DNA of 64,000 nt from Leptospira meyeri (GTDB lineage Bacteria > Spirochaetota > Leptospiria > Leptospirales > Leptospiraceae): positions 620,001 through 684,000 of the forward strand of contig NZ_SORO01000001.1 of assembly GCF_004368965.1 (NCBI RefSeq), written 5' to 3'. A model generated the notes under the pieces. The model searched no databases and had not been told where the DNA came from. It saw only the letters and a list, made by a program, of their open reading frames with translations. The translations under genes were made by a program, and so were the position numbers. Of the stretch, positions 28,153 to 37,706 are shown in pieces (the stretch's first letter is position 1; the number at the start of each line of letters is the position of its first letter).

Positions 28153-30867
28153 ATGAAAAACATAAAAATAAGCACTAAGCTAATCGGCTTTTTTCTTACA
28201 GGTCTAATTTTTGTAATTTGGACTTCAGTTTATTCTTGGGGATTGCTGACAGATGTAAGCCATTCGGAAGAAACAACCCGGATTCATCTGCAAAAAACAG
28301 AAAACCTAACATCCATTTGGAACCTAAGTCAATCGATTCAATCCGATCTCTTCTCAGTCCTCCAGTCGCAAGAAGTGGATAAAACCTATGTTGCTAAAAT
28401 TAAATACGACTTAGAAAAACTAAACTCAGCATGGGAGCAAATTGTTTCTCTTCCTGCCTCCTCAGAAGAATCAAACATCATAAAAACTACAATTGCCCAA
28501 AAGGATGATTATTTAAACATAATCAAGTCATACGTAAATGAACCAGACGATCTTACAAAAAAGGAAAATTTAAAATCAAATCTTTCGGAGTATTGGAAGC
28601 CTTACTCTAGTTCCATATCCAAATGGAATTCCCAACTCACAAAGGAAAGTATTTCTGACATTTCAAAAGGAATGCTGACGCCAAAGGAAAAACTATTCCC
28701 GATTTATATCTCAGGCGTTATCTTTATTCTCATCACCGCTAGCCTACTTTTCCTATTACTCAAACAGGTAGGAAAACCACTAAAGGATGCAATTCAAATC
28801 AAAACTGCACTAGATCGAGTATCCACAAATGTAATGATCGCGGATTTAGATTTGAATGTGGTCTACATGAACAAATCAATTCACAATATGTTTGATAAAT
28901 CGGAATCTGACATTAAATCACAAATTCGTAATTTTTCACTCAAAGGTCTGATGGGAAGTAATATTGACAGTTACCATAAGGATCCAAGCCACCAGCGTCG
29001 ACTACTCGGTGCGTTTACATCAGAACACAAAACAAGCATCAAAATAGGAAACAGAGAGTTTAATTTAATTGCCAATCCCATCATTACAGATTCAGGAGAA
29101 CGATTGGGAAGTGTGGTGGAATGGGCGGATGTCACAGAGGCTAATGCGAATGCAAAAGCCATCGAAAGGTCACAAGCAACTATTGAATTCAATATGGATG
29201 GAAACATCGTTGCGGCAAATGATAATTTCCTAAACTTAATGAATTACAGTTTGAGTGAAATCAAAGGACAACATCATAGAATTTTTCTTGAATCTCAAGA
29301 GGCAAACTCTGAGTCCTATCGCCAATTTTGGGCAGCCCTCAATCGTGGTGAATTTCAAACCGCAGAATACAAGCGGATTGGAAAAAATGGAAAAGAAGTC
29401 TGGTTGCAAGCCACATACACACCCATTCTTGATGCCAACGGCAAACCATATAAAGTCATAAAATTTGCCACTGATATTACAGAAAATAAAAAACAAGTCA
29501 GAGAGTTTATTGGTCAGATTGAAGCAATTAACAAAGCTCAGGCGACTATTGAATTTAATATGGATGGCACAATCATTACTGCCAATGATATCTTTTTAAA
29601 AACAATGGGATATGGATTACAGGAAATTGTTGGCAAACACCACCGAATGTTTGTGGAACCATCCCTTGCCAACTCAGAAGAATATAGACAGTTTTGGGCA
29701 ACCCTCAATCGAGGTGAATACCAAACGGCAGAATACAGAAGGATTGGAAAAGAAGGAAAAAGTGTTTGGTTGCAAGCTACCTATAATCCAATTCTCGATT
29801 TAAACGGAAAACCATATAAGGTTATCAAGTTTGCGACAGATATCACGGACCAGAAAAATCTTGCGATCGAAACCGCACGCATTGTAGATGATCTTGTCGT
29901 TGGACTCTCAGCATTAGAAAAAGGTGATCTCACTCAACTGATCACTAGCGAATATGAAGGAGGATTTGCGAAACTTAGAGATTCATTCAATAATACCTCT
30001 AAAAAGTTAGTTGATATCATCAACGATGTAAGAACAAACACAGATGCTCTTGTCAACGCTGCAGACGAAGTGGCTTCTACCGCAAGTACACTCTCCCAAG
30101 GTGCAAGTGAACAGGCAGCCTCTGTAGAAGAAACATCTGCCTCATTAGAAGAGATGGGTGCCTCCATTGATCAAAATGCTGAAAATGCAAAACAGACGGA
30201 TACCATTGCGACAAAATCCGCTAGAGACGCAAAACAAGGTGGAGAAGCTGTAAGAAATACTGTTTCGGCAATGAAAGAGATTGCAGACAAAATTTCTATC
30301 ATTGAAGATATTGCATATCAAACCAACTTACTCGCATTAAATGCCGCAATCGAAGCCGCAAGAGCAGGAGAACATGGAAAAGGCTTTGCTGTTGTAGCAT
30401 CAGAAGTAAGAAAACTTGCTGAGCGCTCCCAAAAATCAGCAAATGAAATTGGAAGTTTAGCCGGAAGTTCTGTACAAATTGCTGAATCAGCCGGAAAACT
30501 AATCGAAGAGATTGTTCCAGCCATCAATAAAACAGCAGACTTAGTTCAAGAAATTACCGCAGCAAGCCAGGAACAATCATCAGGGGTCAATGAAGTCAAC
30601 AAGGCAATGGGCCAACTAGACCAAGTTTCCCAACAATCGGCAAGTGCTTCGGAAGAATTAGCAGCCATTGCGGAAGAATTGCAAGCCCAAGCAGAGAAAC
30701 TGCTTTCTTCAATTAGTTTTTTCAAATTGGGAAAACAATCGACCCTCCAATCTGCTTTAGATTCAAAACACTCCAAACCAGTTTCAAAAACTGCCACTCG
30801 ATTACAAACACCAAACACAAGAAAGGTGGACTCGTCTGGTGACCATGACAAGTTCCAAAAATACTAA
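28153..30867 (+). CDS. Methyl-accepting chemotaxis protein with tandem PAS domains
   Basis: A 904-residue receptor from the ATG at 28153, which follows AGAGGA; the longer frame would overlap cheA. TM1 is at about 9-30, a periplasmic helical sensor follows, and TM2 is at about 182-205. Three PAS domains come next (about 210-330, 339-445, 461-567); the last two are near-identical, each ending [18 protein letters not shown]-like segment ([18 protein letters not shown]) and the signalling hairpin with tip [20 protein letters not shown] complete it. The C-terminus ends without an obvious CheR-tethering pentapeptide. It probably signals to the adjacent CheA/CheW. Confidence 0.95.
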   Translation: MKNIKISTKLIGFFLTGLIFVIWTSVYSWGLLTDVSHSEETTRIHLQKTENLTSIWNLSQSIQSDLFSVLQSQEVDKTYVAKIKYDLEKLNSAWEQIVSLPASSEESNIIKTTIAQKDDYLNIIKSYVNEPDDLTKKENLKSNLSEYWKPYSSSISKWNSQLTKESISDISKGMLTPKEKLFPIYISGVIFILITASLLFLLLKQVGKPLKDAIQIKTALDRVSTNVMIADLDLNVVYMNKSIHNMFDKSESDIKSQIRNFSLKGLMGSNIDSYHKDPSHQRRLLGAFTSEHKTSIKIGNREFNLIANPIITDSGERLGSVVEWADVTEANANAKAIERSQATIEFNMDGNIVAANDNFLNLMNYSLSEIKGQHHRIFLESQEANSESYRQFWAALNRGEFQTAEYKRIGKNGKEVWLQATYTPILDANGKPYKVIKFATDITENKKQVREFIGQIEAINKAQATIEFNMDGTIITANDIFLKTMGYGLQEIVGKHHRMFVEPSLANSEEYRQFWATLNRGEYQTAEYRRIGKEGKSVWLQATYNPILDLNGKPYKVIKFATDITDQKNLAIETARIVDDLVVGLSALEKGDLTQLITSEYEGGFAKLRDSFNNTSKKLVDIINDVRTNTDALVNAADEVASTASTLSQGASEQAASVEETSASLEEMGASIDQNAENAKQTDTIATKSARDAKQGGEAVRNTVSAMKEIADKISIIEDIAYQTNLLALNAAIEAARAGEHGKGFAVVASEVRKLAERSQKSANEIGSLAGSSVQIAESAGKLIEEIVPAINKTADLVQEITAASQEQSSGVNEVNKAMGQLDQVSQQSASASEELAAIAEELQAQAEKLLSSISFFKLGKQSTLQSALDSKHSKPVSKTATRLQTPNTRKVDSSGDHDKFQKY

Positions 30868-30889
30868 AAGATTAAAGTAGGATATCGAT

Positions 30890-31366
30890 ATGCAGGAACT
30901 TCAATACCTAACTTTTTTAATTTCGGAAGAACTCTTTGGACTGGGAATTTTATATATCAAAGAGATCATTGAATTCGAATCAGTGACCCATGTACCGATG
31001 ATGCCAGAATATATACCTGGTGTGATTAACCTGAGGGGCAACGTGGTTCCCGTGATAGATCTCAATATGAGGTTTTACAGAAGAAAAACAGAAACCAACC
31101 GTAAAACTTGCATTATCATTACGGAAATCAAATTGGAAAATGAAATCATTGATGTTGGTTTACTCGTGGATGCTGTCAACGAAGTGGTTGATATCACCCC
31201 AGAATCCATTGAAGAGCCACCTAGTTTCGGTTCAAAAATCCGTTTGGATTTTATCCAAGGCCTAGGAAAATTAGAAAATAAATTTGTCATTATTCTAAAA
31301 GTAAACCAAATTCTGGAGCTTTCTGAGTTACAATCCATCCAAGAATCATCGTCAAATGTTGCGTGA
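30890..31366 (+). CDS. cheW: Chemotaxis coupling protein CheW
   Basis: A 158-residue CheW-domain protein that links receptors to CheA. Family blocks are YLTFLISEELFGLGILYIKEII, then PEYIPGVINLRGNVVPVIDL and the C-terminal FIQGLGKLENKFVIILKV. It is of normal length with no added receiver. It lies between the chemoreceptor and cheD; its stop overlaps the cheD ATG (TGATG). Confidence 0.95.
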   Translation: MQELQYLTFLISEELFGLGILYIKEIIEFESVTHVPMMPEYIPGVINLRGNVVPVIDLNMRFYRRKTETNRKTCIIITEIKLENEIIDVGLLVDAVNEVVDITPESIEEPPSFGSKIRLDFIQGLGKLENKFVIILKVNQILELSELQSIQESSSNVA

Positions 31367-31854
31367 TGGATTCTCCGAATGCAGTAACTGATCGGTTCTT
31401 AAACCCTGGAGAAATTTTCTTCGGTGGACCAGACTTTCGAGTGAGAACCTTACTTGGCTCTTGTGTTTCTATCGTCTTATGGCATCCCGACAAACACATC
31501 GGAGGAATGTGTCATTACCTGCTTCCAAGCCCAACAGACCATCACTTAGAGAGAACTCATAAATATGGAACGGATGCTATTTTATTTTTTTTGACAGAAA
31601 TAAAAAAACACCAATCAAAACCGAATGAATTCTTTGCGAAAATCTTCGGAGGATCCAATATGTTTTTACATGAAGAAAAGGAAATACTGAAAGACAATTC
31701 AGCTTCAAATGTAGGAGCACGAAATGCGGAATTCGCAAAAAAGGTTTTAAAGGAAAATGAAATTAAAATCATTTCCGAAGACACCGGTGGAACCTTATCC
31801 AGAAAAATATATTTTACAGTCTGGGATGGGGAGGTTTGGGTAGAGAAAAAATAA
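31366..31854 (+). CDS. cheD: Chemoreceptor glutamine deamidase CheD
   Basis: A 162-residue protein from the ATG at 31366, which overlaps the cheW stop; a GTG lies one codon earlier. The catalytic Cys is in [12 protein letters not shown] and the His in GGMCHYLLP. The C-terminal [11 protein letters not shown] and SEDTGG blocks also fit CheD. It deamidates receptor glutamines to glutamates, which changes adaptation. Its place between cheW and cheB is the usual order. Confidence 0.93.
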   Translation: MDSPNAVTDRFLNPGEIFFGGPDFRVRTLLGSCVSIVLWHPDKHIGGMCHYLLPSPTDHHLERTHKYGTDAILFFLTEIKKHQSKPNEFFAKIFGGSNMFLHEEKEILKDNSASNVGARNAEFAKKVLKENEIKIISEDTGGTLSRKIYFTVWDGEVWVEKK

Positions 31855-31858
31855 GTTT

Positions 31859-32911
31859 ATGAAAAAAATCAAGGTGTTTGTAGTCGATGATTCAGCGGTC
31901 GTAAGACAAGTATTAACCGAAATTTTTAAATCGGATCCAACCTTCGAATTTCTGGGAAGTGCGTCCGATCCTATTTTCGCATTAGACAAAATGAACAATC
32001 ACTGGCCCGATGTAATCGTGTTAGACATCGAAATGCCAAGAATGGATGGTCTGTCATTTCTAAAAAAAATTATGACAGAAAGGCCCACTCCCGTTGTCAT
32101 TTGTTCCACTTTAACGACAGAAGGTTCCGATACAGCTATGATTGCCATGACCCTCGGTGCCTGCGAAATCATCACAAAACCCAAAATTGGATTAAAAGAT
32201 TTTTTACATGAATCAACAATCGAACTAACCGATGCAGTAATTGCAGCCGCTTCCGTATCGTTAAAAGCTCTACCCAATCCAGCCGATAGAAAGGAATTTT
32301 CTATCAAAACGGAAAAAAAACAAGATATCTCTCAATTGCAAGCCACGGAAAAAATCGTCGCCATAGGAACTTCCACTGGAGGTACGATAGCGCTGGAAGA
32401 AGTTCTCACCAAACTCGCAAGAGACAAAACACCGGGTATTGTGGTTGTCCAACATATGCCGGAAAAGTTCACAGAAACTTTTGCCAAACGATTGGATTCT
32501 ATTTGTGATATTAGTGTTCGAGAAGCAAAAGATGGAGATCGAGTTGTGAGAGGACTTGCACTCATAGCACCAGGGAACCGCCATATGACAGTTCGGCGAT
32601 CTGGAGCTCAATACTTTGTAGAAGTGGCAGATGGACCTCTAGTGAATCGACACAAACCATCGGTGGATGTATTATTTCGTTCTGTCGCAAGACAAGCGGG
32701 ACAAAATTCCAAAGGTATCATCATGACAGGAATGGGTGATGATGGAGCCTCGGGACTTCTTGAGATGAAAGAAGCTGGCGCCGATACGATAGCTCAAAAT
32801 GAAGAAACATCTGTTGTATTTGGTATGCCAAAAGAGGCAATCAAGAGAGGAGGAGTGAATCACATCCTCCCCCTCACTGAAATTTACAAAACAATTTTGG
32901 GTTACGGCTAG
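31859..32911 (+). CDS. cheB: Chemotaxis response regulator / protein-glutamate methylesterase CheB
   Basis: A 350-residue two-domain enzyme. The receiver has Asp56 in [13 protein letters not shown], controlled by CheA. The methylesterase has its triad in AIGTSTGGT (Ser172), VVQHMPEKF (His199) and GMGDDGASG (Asp295). It demethylates chemoreceptors and can also deamidate. No cheR methyltransferase is seen in this cluster. The stop codon is directly adjacent to the stop of the convergent carboxylase gene, with no spacer. Confidence 0.96.
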   Translation: MKKIKVFVVDDSAVVRQVLTEIFKSDPTFEFLGSASDPIFALDKMNNHWPDVIVLDIEMPRMDGLSFLKKIMTERPTPVVICSTLTTEGSDTAMIAMTLGACEIITKPKIGLKDFLHESTIELTDAVIAAASVSLKALPNPADRKEFSIKTEKKQDISQLQATEKIVAIGTSTGGTIALEEVLTKLARDKTPGIVVVQHMPEKFTETFAKRLDSICDISVREAKDGDRVVRGLALIAPGNRHMTVRRSGAQYFVEVADGPLVNRHKPSVDVLFRSVARQAGQNSKGIIMTGMGDDGASGLLEMKEAGADTIAQNEETSVVFGMPKEAIKRGGVNHILPLTEIYKTILGYG

Positions 32912-35665
32912 TTAACCGAGGCCTAATTCCTTTGTTACTTTTACTTTTCTAGACCGAATTTCTTCAGGAGATTCTTCCTTTAGAATTTCATCCGGTTTGA
33001 TTTTAAAGATGGGTTGTGCTTTTGTCACAATCTTTCCGTCTGAATCCACCATTAAGTTTTTCACAATGGTTCCACTTACAGGTGCCAAAATCTTGTTAAA
33101 CATCTTCATCACTTCAATGATAAAGAGAGGTTGTCCGGCTTGGAAATGATCCCCTTCATTAATCAGCATAGGAAGATTAGGAGCTTCTTTTGAGTAGAAC
33201 ATTCCACCCATTGGAGCCACAATTTCATCCCCAGACATTTTTGGCGGAGGGTTTAGTGTTTTGATAAACGCATCCCTTGTATCTTTGTTTTTGAATTCAT
33301 CTGGCACTACCCCATCCAAATCCGCATTCACATCCAAACCAAAGAAATTGGATTTGATTCCGATTTTTGGAAGGAGAAGAAGTGTTTCTAGACCAGCTTG
33401 AAATCCGTTATGGCTTGCCACTGAAGCATTCCAAAGATCTTCCGATAAAGACTTAGATGGATTTTTACCTTTTGCAAGTGCTTCAGATAACTCTTTCCAA
33501 GAACTAAGCCCCGTTCGATTCGATAGTTCGGAATAGAAAGCTTTTGCTTCATTGAGTAAACTTGCATCATGATCCCAAATCTTTTCAGAACTTGGTTTTT
33601 GTTCAGATGTATCTAAATTCAAATAGTAATACAATGAATCCAAAAATTGAATTGGGTTTTCATTGAAGGTTACATTGTTACCGCTGCGAGTCCAAAGTTT
33701 TCCATCAAAGTATCCAAGAAATCCTCCGAGAAGGTGTGGATTTGCAAGAAGTCGTTCTAGAGGGCGAATGACAAGAGTCATCTTTTTGTTTAGAATTTTC
33801 TTTAGATCAGCATCAGCAGCTTTAGTTTTTTCTGACCAAAGATATTCCAAATCCAAATCGTTAATGACCGATTGCAAAGCACCAATTCCGGCCAAATAAG
33901 AAATCATAAACGCAGTGGATGGTTTGAACATTGCATCCTTACCCAAAATCCATTGGATGAGTCCATAATGAACAAGTAAGTTGGTTTCGAGATTCTGTCC
34001 TCTAAGCTCTGTTTTACGAAGAATGTTTCCTAAAATTTCAAGGTTTTCTGTTCTTGAGTTACCATAAGAAACAAGTAGAGCCACGTTCGAATCATATGCT
34101 CCTGCTAGGTTGTAATGAACAAACGCACCAGTGTCCGGGTTACGAGTACAAATTCCTTGATCATCACGAATTTCTTCTGGAAGCGCATTTGACCAATTTT
34201 GGATGATCCCACCTGCGTGAGGTTGGAGAGCACGGTTTGTCGCATTGATCCGAACTTCTGCACCAGATACGTTCCTAACGATTCGTTCCGGTTTCGGAAC
34301 CCTTGGACCATGGATCGAAAGAACCGCCATTGCTTCCACAAGAGAGTCAATGTAGAAAAAATCATTTGGATCGTTTGGATTGGTGAACTTCATTTTATAC
34401 ACCATCTCTGTGACACGGTGTTCCACCTGAATCCTTGTGTTTACTTCCATAAAGAAGAAACTATTTCCTTCCACGATACACTCAAAAGTGGAAACAGAAT
34501 TCAAACGAATGGCTTTTCCAAACACTTCTGCCTGGTGTTCCATATCTTTTAAAGTTTGTACATCTTTGTCAAGAATGGCAGCTTTTTTAGCATTGGAGGA
34601 ACGAACTAAATCTGCTTCTTTTTGTAATAACTCAACTGTTTGAGAAATTTCCAAAAGTTTTTGTTCATGCATCTGCAAAGAACAATCACGACCTCCAAGG
34701 GACAAAGACCATTCCCCGTTTCCTATGAGTTGGATTTCGTTGTGGCGAGTGTTTTCAATATTAAGTTCAATTAGAAAGTTTCTGTTGGAACCAACGGCCG
34801 TAACTTTAGATTCCGCAAGAATTTCCATCACAGCCGCATCAATTTCAGATTTTTCGCTGATGACACGTTGTCCCTTTCCACCACCACCGCCGATGTATTT
34901 GAATCGGATTCGTTTGCCAGGATACTTTTTCCAAATGTCTTCACAAAGGATGGAAGACTCTTTTTGTAAGTCTGGGATGGAAGTGATGTCTATGGTTTTT
35001 TCATAAGAAAGTTGGAGTAAGTCTTCCGCATTGTCTTCCAATGCTTTGGAGTCATTATAAGAAAAGTTTAAGTTATTTTCCTTTGCGACTTTCAAAAGTC
35101 CATCTTTGGAATTTCCAGTTTTACGAAGTAAAGCGAGGGCAGTTATGTTATCAACACCTGGAGTGACAGAAACATTCAAACTTCTTGCAAGTTTCTTTGC
35201 TTCGTCTTTCGCACCGGCACCTTTTGCCACATGGGAGCTTGGTCCCATAAACGTGATCCCTGCTTTTTCAATGGCCTCAATGAATTCGGCATCCTCTGCC
35301 ATAAATCCGTAACCAGCAAAGATATGAGTGTATCCATTGTCTTTTGTGATTCCAATGATTTGGCGAATGCGTTGTTCTTTCTCTTCTTTACCCGCTCCCA
35401 TATAATCAGGAACGCGGTGAATGTTTTCTGGGAATCGAAAGTTACGAAGCTCAGGTGCCAGTGCCTTTGGATAAACGATGGAATCCTTTTCAGAAAGTAA
35501 AATCCCGTATTCTTTCACACCGATTGCATCAAAAACATCCATAGTTTCTTTTCGAACGGGTCCACGGCAAACGATGAGGCATTTGATCGATTCTACAGTA
35601 AAGGAACGAATCCATGCAGATTCGGATTCTTGGAACTGAATGCGTTTTAAATTCTTATCTAACAT
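32912..35665 (-). CDS. Acyl-CoA carboxylase alpha subunit: biotin carboxylase plus biotin carrier domain
   Basis: A 917-residue protein, longer than the usual 650-700 residues of this class. The biotin carboxylase core has the Gly-rich loop KYIGGGGGKGQR, the RDCSLQMHEQK block and the catalytic EVNTRIQVEHRVTEM. The carrier domain has the biotinyl-Lys in FIIEVMKMFN (about K854). The N-terminal ANRGEIA-type motif is diverged (IVCRGPVRKE). A region of about 200 residues before the carrier domain matches no motif I know. It works with the next upstream gene's carboxyltransferase; the substrate (acetyl-, propionyl- or other acyl-CoA) is undetermined. Confidence 0.88.
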   Translation of the reverse strand: MLDKNLKRIQFQESESAWIRSFTVESIKCLIVCRGPVRKETMDVFDAIGVKEYGILLSEKDSIVYPKALAPELRNFRFPENIHRVPDYMGAGKEEKEQRIRQIIGITKDNGYTHIFAGYGFMAEDAEFIEAIEKAGITFMGPSSHVAKGAGAKDEAKKLARSLNVSVTPGVDNITALALLRKTGNSKDGLLKVAKENNLNFSYNDSKALEDNAEDLLQLSYEKTIDITSIPDLQKESSILCEDIWKKYPGKRIRFKYIGGGGGKGQRVISEKSEIDAAVMEILAESKVTAVGSNRNFLIELNIENTRHNEIQLIGNGEWSLSLGGRDCSLQMHEQKLLEISQTVELLQKEADLVRSSNAKKAAILDKDVQTLKDMEHQAEVFGKAIRLNSVSTFECIVEGNSFFFMEVNTRIQVEHRVTEMVYKMKFTNPNDPNDFFYIDSLVEAMAVLSIHGPRVPKPERIVRNVSGAEVRINATNRALQPHAGGIIQNWSNALPEEIRDDQGICTRNPDTGAFVHYNLAGAYDSNVALLVSYGNSRTENLEILGNILRKTELRGQNLETNLLVHYGLIQWILGKDAMFKPSTAFMISYLAGIGALQSVINDLDLEYLWSEKTKAADADLKKILNKKMTLVIRPLERLLANPHLLGGFLGYFDGKLWTRSGNNVTFNENPIQFLDSLYYYLNLDTSEQKPSSEKIWDHDASLLNEAKAFYSELSNRTGLSSWKELSEALAKGKNPSKSLSEDLWNASVASHNGFQAGLETLLLLPKIGIKSNFFGLDVNADLDGVVPDEFKNKDTRDAFIKTLNPPPKMSGDEIVAPMGGMFYSKEAPNLPMLINEGDHFQAGQPLFIIEVMKMFNKILAPVSGTIVKNLMVDSDGKIVTKAQPIFKIKPDEILKEESPEEIRSRKVKVTKELGLG

Positions 35666-35670
35666 GGAAA

Positions 35671-37317
35671 TTATTCAAACTCCCTTTGAGGACCGGACAT
35701 TTCCGCCGGTTTGTATTTTGACATTAGGAAATTCAAGTTTTTCGATAATACGTTTCTTGTATAACCTGGTAAGATGATGGAGGAAACCGAACCCAGAGAA
35801 AGAGCTTCTTTGGGGTTCATGAGTTCTTTTTCGTATCGTTGTCCGATTTCGAAAAGTTTAGCATCGCGAGCCGCGGCGGCTTCTTTTTCACTCATTCCCT
35901 TTTTCACATTCGCCAAAAATTCTTTTTGAATTCCTGTGATTTCATCTTTGTAAACATACTCTTTTCCTGCAGGACCCATAACCGCAATCCTTGCAGTCGG
36001 AAGTGCAAACACCATCGAAGCTCCCGTAAAATAAGAGTTAAATGTTGCATACGCTCCACCAAAAGCATTACGAATGATGAGGGTAAGTCTTGGAGTTCTA
36101 AGATCGATGATAGAATCGAGTAGTTTTCTACCTTCTAAAACAATCCCATTGTGTTCTTGGTCGCGTCCTGGTAAAAAACCTGTTGTATCTTCCACAAACA
36201 CCATGGGGATGTTGTATAAGTTACAGAATCTTACGAAACGAGTTCCTTTGCGAGAGGCTCCAATATCAATCTGTCCCGATGATACAGCTGAGTTATTGGC
36301 AAGAAAACCAACCACATGACCGCCGATACGACCGAAAGCTGTTACAATGTTTCTTGCTCTTTGTGGTTGTAATTCAAAGAACTCACCATGATCACAGATT
36401 TGTTGTAAATAAAGTGTGATATCAAACGGAGTGTTCATCCCTGTTGGGGAATTAAAAGTTTTTCTGAATAGAATGTCTTCTTCGTAAATGAACCTGTCTA
36501 CAGGATCCGAAGTTGGATAAAACGGCGCAAAACTATGGTTATTGTCTGGTAAATAGGAAAGAAGACGAATGGCAGTTCGTAGCGAACCTAATTCATCACC
36601 TGTAACAAGATCAACTACTCCTGATTGGCCATGAACTTTTGGTCCACCCAAATCCTCAGCGGAAATATCTTCACCCAACACGGACTTAACCACACCAGGT
36701 CCTGTTAGACCAAAGAAGGTTCCATCACATTGGATCATAAAAGATCCTTGGCGTGGGAGGTATGCTCCACCACCGGCATTGAAACCAAACATTAACATAA
36801 CGGAAGGAACTACACCGCTGATCTTCCGGAGGGCGGTAAAGGCTTCCGAATAACCATCTAGTCCACCCACTCCTGCAGGCACGTATGCACCTGCAGAATC
36901 GTTCATCCCGATGAGGGGGATCCCATGGGTTCCCGCCATTTGGATGAGACGAGCGAGTTTGCTCCCGTTCGTGGCATCCATAGAACCAGCACGAAGGGTG
37001 AAATCGTGTCCGTAGACCGCCACATCCCGACCTTTGATATTTAAAATTCCGGTAACAATTGAAGCTCCATCTAAGTTGGGGCCCCAGTTTTGGTAGGTGA
37101 TATTTGGTTCTTCGTCAGTAAGGACTTTGATTCTCTCCCAAACCGTCATACGGTTTTTGGAGTGTTGGACGCGGATTCGATCTTCTCCGCCCCCAAGGAT
37201 GGGTTTCTCAATGAGTTCCTTTCCTAGTTTGAGAGCATCATCATAAATTCCGGTTTGGGTTTCCGGAGCCTTGGCTTCTTTGAACGGGTTGTTTAGGGAA
37301 TACTGCTTGGTTTCCAT
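35671..37317 (-). CDS. Acyl-CoA carboxylase beta subunit (carboxyltransferase)
   Basis: A 548-residue carboxyltransferase of the PccB/MccB type, carrying both the N- and C-terminal crotonase-like halves. Recognisable blocks are [76 protein letters not shown] and [15 protein letters not shown]. It moves CO2 from the carboxybiotin of the alpha subunit to an acyl-CoA. The stop is 5 bp before the alpha-subunit start, so the two are co-translated. Upstream on the same strand, 47 bp away, is a STAS gene. Confidence 0.92.
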   Translation of the reverse strand: METKQYSLNNPFKEAKAPETQTGIYDDALKLGKELIEKPILGGGEDRIRVQHSKNRMTVWERIKVLTDEEPNITYQNWGPNLDGASIVTGILNIKGRDVAVYGHDFTLRAGSMDATNGSKLARLIQMAGTHGIPLIGMNDSAGAYVPAGVGGLDGYSEAFTALRKISGVVPSVMLMFGFNAGGGAYLPRQGSFMIQCDGTFFGLTGPGVVKSVLGEDISAEDLGGPKVHGQSGVVDLVTGDELGSLRTAIRLLSYLPDNNHSFAPFYPTSDPVDRFIYEEDILFRKTFNSPTGMNTPFDITLYLQQICDHGEFFELQPQRARNIVTAFGRIGGHVVGFLANNSAVSSGQIDIGASRKGTRFVRFCNLYNIPMVFVEDTTGFLPGRDQEHNGIVLEGRKLLDSIIDLRTPRLTLIIRNAFGGAYATFNSYFTGASMVFALPTARIAVMGPAGKEYVYKDEITGIQKEFLANVKKGMSEKEAAAARDAKLFEIGQRYEKELMNPKEALSLGSVSSIILPGYTRNVLSKNLNFLMSKYKPAEMSGPQREFE

Positions 37318-37364
37318 AAGTTTTTTTCCAATGTTTTGTTTAGGATCACTTAGAAAAGTGATTT

Positions 37365-37706
37365 TTACTTCAGAGCAGAGTCTAAATCAGGATAAATTGT
37401 AAATAGCTGCTGCATTCCGATGATATCGAATACTTTTTCAACTGCGGGTTGAAGACCACAGATAGAAATACTGATTTTTTGTTCTTGGCAAAGGCGAAGT
37501 GTTGTGACGAGCAACCGAAGTCCCGCAGAAGAGATAAAGGGAACGTCACTCAAATTGAAAACAACTGGTTTTCTTGCGGCACTCACGAGAGCCATCAAAT
37601 CCTTTTCAATTTTATGTGTGTTGTGTACATCCAAATTGCCTTGGACGTGAACAACTACCTTGTCTCCCACTTCTTCCGAATGGATTCCAATTTTATCTTC
37701 GTTCAT
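37365..37706 (-). CDS. STAS-domain anti-sigma-factor antagonist
   Basis: A 113-residue SpoIIAA/RsbV-type protein. The key loop is [22 protein letters not shown], with the Ser that a kinase domain would phosphorylate. Its ATG overlaps the stop of the large phosphatase/kinase gene by four bases (37703-37706), so they are coupled. In partner switching the dephosphorylated form would bind the HATPase domain of that protein or of a separate anti-sigma factor. Confidence 0.9.
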   Translation of the reverse strand: MNEDKIGIHSEEVGDKVVVHVQGNLDVHNTHKIEKDLMALVSAARKPVVFNLSDVPFISSAGLRLLVTTLRLCQEQKISISICGLQPAVEKVFDIIGMQQLFTIYPDLDSALK

